Positions 58,352 through 64,000 of a stretch of 64,000 bases of DNA are shown here, one piece after another. Source of the stretch: Platynereis dumerilii (Eukaryota; Annelida; Polychaeta; Phyllodocida; Nereididae); contig JAPTHN010000183.1 of the NCBI GenBank assembly GCA_026936325.1, forward strand, positions 1 through 64,000, given 5' to 3'. The first letter of the stretch is position 1. The number at the start of each line of letters is the position of its first letter. The position numbers were made by a program, and so were the translations under genes. The notes under the pieces were generated by a model, which did no database searches, was not told where the DNA came from, and saw only the letters and a list, made by a program, of their open reading frames with translations.

Positions 58352-58628
58352 GGGAACTGCTATTATTGCTGTTATTCATGGATTGATTTTAATGATACAC
58401 TTCAATATATGCTGGAATCTGGAGACCTGACTGAAGATGAGGTGAAGAAACAATACTCTCTGTCCGCAGACACCATGAAGTCAATTCTACGTGATCCCAT
58501 TTACCACAATACTGCTCTGGTTTTAAACTGCACAGATTATTCCACTCTGCCAGATGACCTTTGTGATCTGATAACAAAACAGAACAAGCAACCACCACTT
58601 CGCATAGACACCAATCCCAGGAATCAAG
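58352..58628 (+). CDS. STING1: STING exon: end of the cyclic-dinucleotide-binding domain
   Basis: Third recognised exon: 92 codons plus one base, acceptor CTGTTTTCAG, donor CAAG|GTGAGG. It starts in phase 0, matching the exon that ends at 26258, and ends in phase 1. GNCYYCCYSWIDFNDTLQYM corresponds to human GTCVLEYATPLQTLFAM, the segment with ligand contacts Glu260 and Thr263. GDLTEDEVKKQYSLSADTM then SILRD matches human [22 protein letters not shown], and TALVLNC then TLPDDLCDLI matches NCRLIAYQE...LSQEVLRHL. By eye Glu260 is replaced by Cys and Thr263 by Ser. The exon closes with KQPPLRIDTNPRNQ, which resembles the vertebrate PLPLRTD tail motif (see findings). Together with the two earlier exons it completes the soluble domain. 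Confidence 0.88.
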
Positions 58629-59403
58629 GTGAGGTACATGACATTTTATTCAGCTAACTTATAAATTGTGCAGTCAGATTTCTTTGAAAGAGAGCTTTAA
58701 TTTGAATACCTACATCATGTGGTGATATTTTCTCCTTGAAGAATTGAAACATGATAAATCTATAAAACAATGCTAATGTGACTTTTGGAACCCATAGAAG
58801 TCTCTTAAACAGAGGTACTAATCCACCACATAAAACTTTGATAGAATTACAATGTAGTCAAAAGAAAAAGTGATGTCATGGCAGAACGACATTGTATTGA
58901 AGTGATTTATTTCACATATCTACATATACTTGTAATTTGTACTGTTGGATTTTGTTAAATCAATATCTGAAAAATAATTATGTTGAAAAGTGTACCTTAT
59001 ACTTAATTCCAATGAAGTTGTGACAGTTGTGCAAAAGTTGACCTTCTGAGTAGTTCATTTCAAACATTTTTCTCTAAAATCTGAAAGTTTATATTTCCGG
59101 TCCAAGTTCCTCAATGTGAAAAAAATGTCAGAAATATGGCTTCCTACCATTCAGTTTAAAGCTTATTTACTTCCCGAAAACAATGGCATATGAATTAAAT
59201 TTCTATATCAAATAGACCTGATATTGTTAACTGCGATTATGTAAAACATCACTTTCTGACATTTTTGGCCCAAACATTTAAGCAATAGTGCCACCGTAAG
59301 GCAACAATCGATCTTACTTAAATTTTGCGGAATGTCTTCCTTTGGGCTATGGAACAATATGATAGAAGTGCAAATTAATACAACAATTTTTTTACATTTT
59401 TAG

Positions 59404-59435
59404 GAGGCAGAGGATGTACCCTACTGAACTGTTAA
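59404..59435 (+). CDS. Candidate terminal coding exon of STING
   Basis: A good acceptor (TTTTTTTACATTTTTAG, AG at 59402-59403) is followed by a frame in phase with the STING exon ending at 58628. The junction gives Gly, then GRGCTLLNC and a TAA stop. The paralogous copy at 63253-63284 keeps the acceptor, the frame and the stop (GRRCTLLNS). Against it: the exon is very short, and I find no clear AATAAA close downstream. An alternative acceptor near 59755 would also end within seven codons. This is inference only. Confidence 0.3.
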
Positions 59436-59784
59436 TTGTTGAAATTCTATTATGTTTACTCTAGCACTTCATCTCATGGCATGGTTCCCATGTGAGTTGT
59501 GTAAAAAAAACACTCCTTTTTTACAAATTGCCAATGATGGGAGTTGCCAAGCCATTTTTTAGTACTCCACATTCTAAATTCATCTTGTGTCTTGTAGGAT
59601 AGTTAGGACAGCTACGAGGTGATACCTGGTAAGATTCCTTCAGTCATACACGTTAAGTGAGGCTGAATTTAAGTGTGATTTTCAGGGTCCTAATATGGGG
59701 TGAACATATCATTTTTTCTTTTAATTTTGTTGTCATGAAACTGTGTCTTTTAGTGAAATATTATCTGATTTAAAGGATATTTTG

Positions 59785-60715
59785 ATAGATAATGTGAGGC
59801 CCCTTGCTGGACCTGACCTGAGACCGCCAATCACCACAGAATTTCCTGATTATTCCCACTTTCTGTTTGTGGGCTTAAATTTGTATCTAGAAATTGTCAT
59901 GAAAGCCACTAAATGGATCGCTTGATCGTAAAGTTTTCTGTGCAAAATTACATGCACTAGTAACAACCAGAAAGAAATCAGTCTCTGTCTCTGCTGCAGT
60001 TGACCCTGTTCTACTTAATTTTGTATAAATTTCCCAGGTCCAATTTCAAGAGACTATGCAGGTCCTCTATTATCAGGTCTCCCAAATTATTGTAACGGTA
60101 CAATTATTATAATTACAAAAATTTGGGAGACAGTGTTTTTTTTTGCAATAATCGGGGAAAATATCTGCAATAATTGCGAAAAATGTGCAAAAAAAAAATC
60201 AAGAAAATGTACTAAAAAGGGAAATTTTTCATTTATTTCAAGATAATGGCAAGTTTTCATCTGATTGTTGCACCAATATATCTGAGACAGTCATAGAGGT
60301 TTTAGGAATAGTTGTGGAAATGTTTACAATAATTGAAGAATTATTTTGAAATAATTATAAATGTTCATTATGGCATACATTTCAGGAACAATTATTGTGT
60401 GCAAATCAAAATTTTTATGATTTTTTTCAGCAAATTTCTGCTAGTGTAATTGTACGATTCGATCCAGAGTAGCTTCATAATATGAGATATATTCTTTAAA
60501 CAGGCATTTCTAGGCTACATGATCCTTGATTATAAATTTGGGGCTCCTTAAGATATAGGTTTGAGCCCAACTTGTCCTCTTGATTGGTTTCAATTTATTT
60601 GTGACTTAAAATTCTCAAATTTAGGAAAATTCCATTTTTTTGTTCACCAAATGTGAGGCCCCCCTGAGGTGTGAGGCCCTAGGCTACAGCCTACTTTGCC
60701 TAATGGATAATCCAG
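59785..60715. mobile_element. Insertion in duplication copy 1, GTGAGGCCCC / ATAATCCAGGCCTG ends
   Basis: Absent from copy 2, where GGATCTTTTGATAGCCTACA joins the flanks directly. The right end (GCCTAATGGATAATCCAGGCCTG) looks like a hAT-type terminus. The left end is not clearly its inverse, so the borders are approximate. Confidence 0.5.
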
Positions 60716-60808
60716 GCCTGCCTACAGTGTTCATTTAGCTTGAATTTGTAAAAGATATAGTTAGGAATAAGGTTAAACTAATTTGTGCTCTATTACGGCT
60801 TTTCCAAG

Positions 60809-61327
60809 TAGAGTTTCCAATGAGAGCGAGAGTTCAGCAATGATTCAGCATTTTCTTGTCTCGCTGAGCGAGTCTCGAGAATTGAAGTGTTGATCATTGT
60901 TTGACATGGTGTTCATGTGTTTATGTTTATAACGGTTACAAAGCATTGGATTGTTGTTTTGTTTTGCTTGATATTATTGTTATTGTGTACTTGATCCATT
61001 GTTCAATTTAAATTTCTGTTGATGATAATCCCCATTGTATACCTGATAAATGCTGAAGTTGAACTTGTACAAATGTTTTAAAATTGTATGATATCTGGAT
61101 ATTTAGCTGTGATTTATAGGAAACAAAACACACAGATTAACATTAAAACTATAAAAGATACCATAAAAGCCAAAAAATGTGATCCATTGCAAGATTAAAT
61201 CTCTCTTGTTTTATCATTGTGCCAATGGCAGGACAGTGTCCTAGATTTCTCGAGAAATTCTCGATTCTCGTGCACCAGACCATGACCATTTTCGAGAGGT
61301 GTCGATCGAGACTCATTGGAAACACTA
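60809..61327. mobile_element. hAT-type MITE with 8-bp duplication and a paralogous empty site
   Basis: TAGAGTTTCCAATGAG at the left mirrors CTCATTGGAAACACTA at the right. TTTCCAAG flanks both sides (60801-60808; 61328-61335). Copy 2 of the duplication has the uninterrupted TTTCCAAG at about 63730-63737. Near both ends TCTCGAGA/GAGCGAGAG motifs form further small inverted repeats. Confidence 0.92.
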
Positions 61328-61365
61328 TTTCCAAGGAAATGTTACAATTTTTTATTAGAGTAAAT

Positions 61366-61504
61366 CAGTCTTGTAGGTCTCGAGGATGGCCTTCTTCACC
61401 GAGGCCGGCCTTGGGCCATATTTTGATGGCCTTGGCTCGGTCTCGGATGCCAAATCCTTAACCTTGCCTCTGTCTCGGATGTCCTGACCTTGGCTACATC
61501 ACTA
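61366..61504. mobile_element. Small hAT MITE (copy 1), CCTCGGTCTCGG family
   Basis: CAGTCTTGTAGGTCTCGAGG...GGCTACATCACTA. Same family ends as 44526-45752. GAGTAAAT precedes it (61358-61365); the right duplication is disturbed by a few extra bases. Confidence 0.75.
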
Positions 61505-62300
61505 GCTAGAGTAATCTTACTCATTATAAAGGCACTATTCTGGATGCTTCGGTCTCTCTTACGAGGCGTCTGGGTGACCCACGTCCGCCAAATTCACACA
61601 GTCCACCTAAATAATCCTTCTGCCTCAAGTGGGATACTTTTAGTAGTACAACAGGGCCGAAATTGGTTGTTTCCACTAAAATTTGATGTCCCTTCTCATC
61701 CTCCAGTTTCTGTCATCAACAATGACGACACCATGTGCAATAATAGCAGTGTGTGACCCAGTGGGCTTTTCTACAACTGCCAGATATGCACAGTGTAATT
61801 ATTTTAAGGTCCAACTTCTATAAAAAAATTAAAAAAATTCATTTTTTTTTGTTCATTGATAAAAAATAAAAATAAAACAATTTTCCAACATTTTTCAATT
61901 TCACAAATTTTTTTTTGTAAGAGGAAATTTAGCAATTATTTTTTTCCAATAAAAATAAAAAAGAAATTCTAAGATTTAGGCTAAAAAAAAATGTTCCAAC
62001 ATTTTTTTCAATTTCACTTATTTTTATTTGTAAGGATTTAATTTTTATTTCAACATTTTCGCTTTCACATTTTTCTTTATTTGAGAGGAAATTGGGAAAC
62101 TAATTTGTTTTCCAATTTCAAAATTTTTTTCTCCAAGATTAAAAAAAATCATAAAAATTGTTCCCCCGATATTCACCCACACATTTTTAAAATAACCCGT
62201 TTTGCCACCATGGGCATTTCTAGTATAAAATATAGACGTTTGATTTGATCCATGATGGCCAGGCATGTTATCACTTTTTTAATGTATTGAATCCAGCTGT

Positions 62301-63082
62301 CTGATTCAAGGAACCTTACCCTATTGACTTAAGCGCTTTTTACATTTCATTTGATGGCTTGCAGAATTGCAGATACAAGTTTCTCCTCAGAAAATATGAA
62401 CTCATTGCATGCTTGGGTACGTAAAACATGCACAAATTGATGAATCTCCAAAAGTACCCTTAATACTTCAGATGCCATCCAAGTTGGTAATGTATGGAAA
62501 CCCTCCGAGTGTGATCTGACCAAACAGATCACTGATGAGTTGGGTTTACCTTTAATCCCCAGCCACCCCTTTAACAACGCAAGTGAGGAGAACCACAGGA
62601 ATCAATCTCCATTATCCATAGCATGATAAAATGTTGATTTTACTTTAATCTACAGTTGACCCAGGAGTCAGTTGAAAATCTCGTCATGACTGACTCAAGA
62701 GGAATTCAACTAGTTGGCAGAATGCAACTCCGACTAGTTGAATAAATTACAACTGATTAATTTCAACTTTTCAATTGAAACATTTTTTAGAAAAGAGTGA
62801 AAGGCAAGATTCACAAACAATTTCATTCTCATTTTCGAAATCATAGTTATTTGAAAAATTGCTTCTAAAAAATCAATAAAGACGACACTGAGGTCAAACT
62901 CTAATCCACTTTCGAAATTATTAAATTGAAGTTGTAATCATTCTCGAATATGCTGGGATATGCTTTCTCAGTCAGATTGAGTTGACCAATTCCAATTGAC
63001 TTTGGCAAAAAAAAAAAACTAGTGACTAGTTGGTCCTAATGTGACAAACTGAGTTGAAAATGAAATTCAATATAGGCCTATA
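62301..63082. other. No gene seen
   Basis: Spacer between the two duplication copies. Repeated short AACTAGTTG/GACTAGTTG motifs around 62708-63030; nothing coding. Confidence 0.4.
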
Positions 63083-64000
63083 TTTTTAACCACGATTATG
63101 AAAAACATCACTTTCTGATATTTTTCGACCTGACTTTAAGCAATAGTACAACCCTAAGGCAACAACTGATCTTACTTAAATTTTTTGCAGAATGTCTTTC
63201 TTTGGGCAATTGAACAATATGATAGAAGTGCAAATTAATACAACAATTTTTTACATTTTTAGGGGGCAGACGATGTACCCTACTGAACAGTTAATTGTTG
63301 AAATTCTATCATGTTTACTCTAGCACTTCATCTCATGGCATGGTTCCCATATGAGTTGTGTAAAAAAAAACACTCCTTTTTTACAAATTGCTAATGATGG
63401 GAGTTGCCAAGCCATTTTTTTAGTAGTCCACAGTCTAAATTCATCTTGTGTCTTGTGGGATAGTTAGGACATCTACGACGTGATTCCTGGTAAGATTCCT
63501 TAAGTCATACACTTTTAGCGAGGCTGAATTTAAGTGTGATTTTCAGGGTCCTAATATGGGGTGAAAATCTCATTTTTTCTTTTAATTTTGTTGTCATAAA
63601 ATTGTGTCTTTCAGTGAAATATTATCTTATTTGAAGGATCTTTTGATAGCCTACAGTGTTGACTTAGCTTGAATTGGTAAAATATATAGTTAGGAATAAG
63701 GTTAAACTAATTTGTGCTCTATTATGGCTTTTCCAAGGAAATGTTCTAATTTTCTATTAGAGTAAATCAGTGTCGGAGGTCTCGAGGACGGCATTATTCA
63801 TCGAGACCGGCCTTGGGCCATATTTTGATGGCCTCGGCCTTAGCTCGGTCTCGGATCCCAAATACTTGACCTTGCCTCCGTCAAGGATGTCCTGGCCTTG
63901 ACTACATCACTAGAGTAAATATAAAATATAAACATTTGGTTTGATCTTCAATCCATGTTGGCCAGGCATGATATCACTTTTTTAATGTATTGAATCCAGC
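63083..64000 (+). repeat. Segmental duplication, copy 2 (compact; continues past the window)
   Basis: A compact paralogue of 59225-62300 without the three insertions; it runs to the window edge. It carries the paralogous copy of the candidate STING terminal exon (63253-63284) and the same small hAT MITE, so that MITE predates the duplication. Confidence 0.85.
63768..63912. mobile_element. Small hAT MITE (copy 2) with intact 8-bp duplication
   Basis: CAGTGTCGGAGGTCTCGAGG...GACTACATCACTA flanked by GAGTAAAT on both sides (63760-63767; 63913-63920). It is a 145-bp short form of the 44526-45752 family. Confidence 0.85.

Larger units (their letters stand above)
59225..62300 (+). repeat. Segmental duplication, copy 1 (expanded by insertions)
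   Basis: The order of blocks matches copy 2 at 63083-64000: AACATCACTTTCTGA, AGCAATAGT, GATAGAAGTGCAAATTAATA, the candidate terminal exon, TAGCACTTCATCTCATGGCA, TAGTTAGGAATAAGG, the small hAT MITE and the GGCCAGGCATG block. Copy 1 is about 3.1 kb because of three insertions that copy 2 lacks: 59785-60715, a hAT element at 60809-61327, and about 61515-62215. Confidence 0.85.

Noticed and set aside
59743-59925. 60-codon frame as the last STING exon
   Set aside because: It is out of phase with the exon ending at 58628. Its 3' half lies in an insertion absent from the paralogous copy.

Overview
The window looks like a piece of a large, AT-rich, transposon-filled animal genome. Evidence for this is spliced exons with GT/AG borders, very long introns, CR1/Jockey-type LINEs, a BEL/Pao element and dozens of hAT, Tc1/mariner and unclassified foldback elements. 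The repeat mix and the one recognisable host gene suit a marine invertebrate, possibly a deuterostome such as an echinoderm or hemichordate. I cannot fix the species.

The host gene is a STING (STING1/TMEM173) homologue on the plus strand, of which only part lies here. Three in-phase exons encode essentially the whole cyclic-dinucleotide-binding domain: 21279-21377, 26026-26258 and 58352-58628. Introns of about 4.6 kb and 32 kb separate them. The exons for the membrane-spanning N-terminus are not visible and are probably upstream of the window. A short terminal coding exon at 59404-59435 is possible, and a diverged copy of it occurs at 63253-63284.

Layout. 1-11088: a young but broken BEL/Pao LTR element on the minus strand; its 5' LTR is split by a 3.6-kb DNA transposon whose ends carry many copies of a TTACGACCTTTT-type motif. 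11089-21278: GATA microsatellite, three further non-autonomous transposons (one with a CR1-like LINE inside), hairpins, a hAT-like MITE and a 22-bp satellite ending about 90 bp before the first STING exon. 21279-26258: STING exons 1-2, with a hAT and a mariner-type foldback element in the intron between them. 26259-58351: the giant intron, holding minisatellites, LINEs on both strands, and nested hAT, mariner and subterminal-repeat elements. 58352-64000: STING exon 3, the possible terminal exon, and a tandem segmental duplication in which one copy gained three insertions that the other lacks.

STING is the ER adaptor that binds 2'3'-cGAMP and related cyclic dinucleotides and triggers TBK1/IRF3, NF-kB or autophagy responses. 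Nothing else in the window is a convincing host gene. Most other open frames are transposon remnants or translations of tandem repeats. Several insertion events are unusually clear because target-site duplications, and in two cases paralogous empty sites, lie in the same window.
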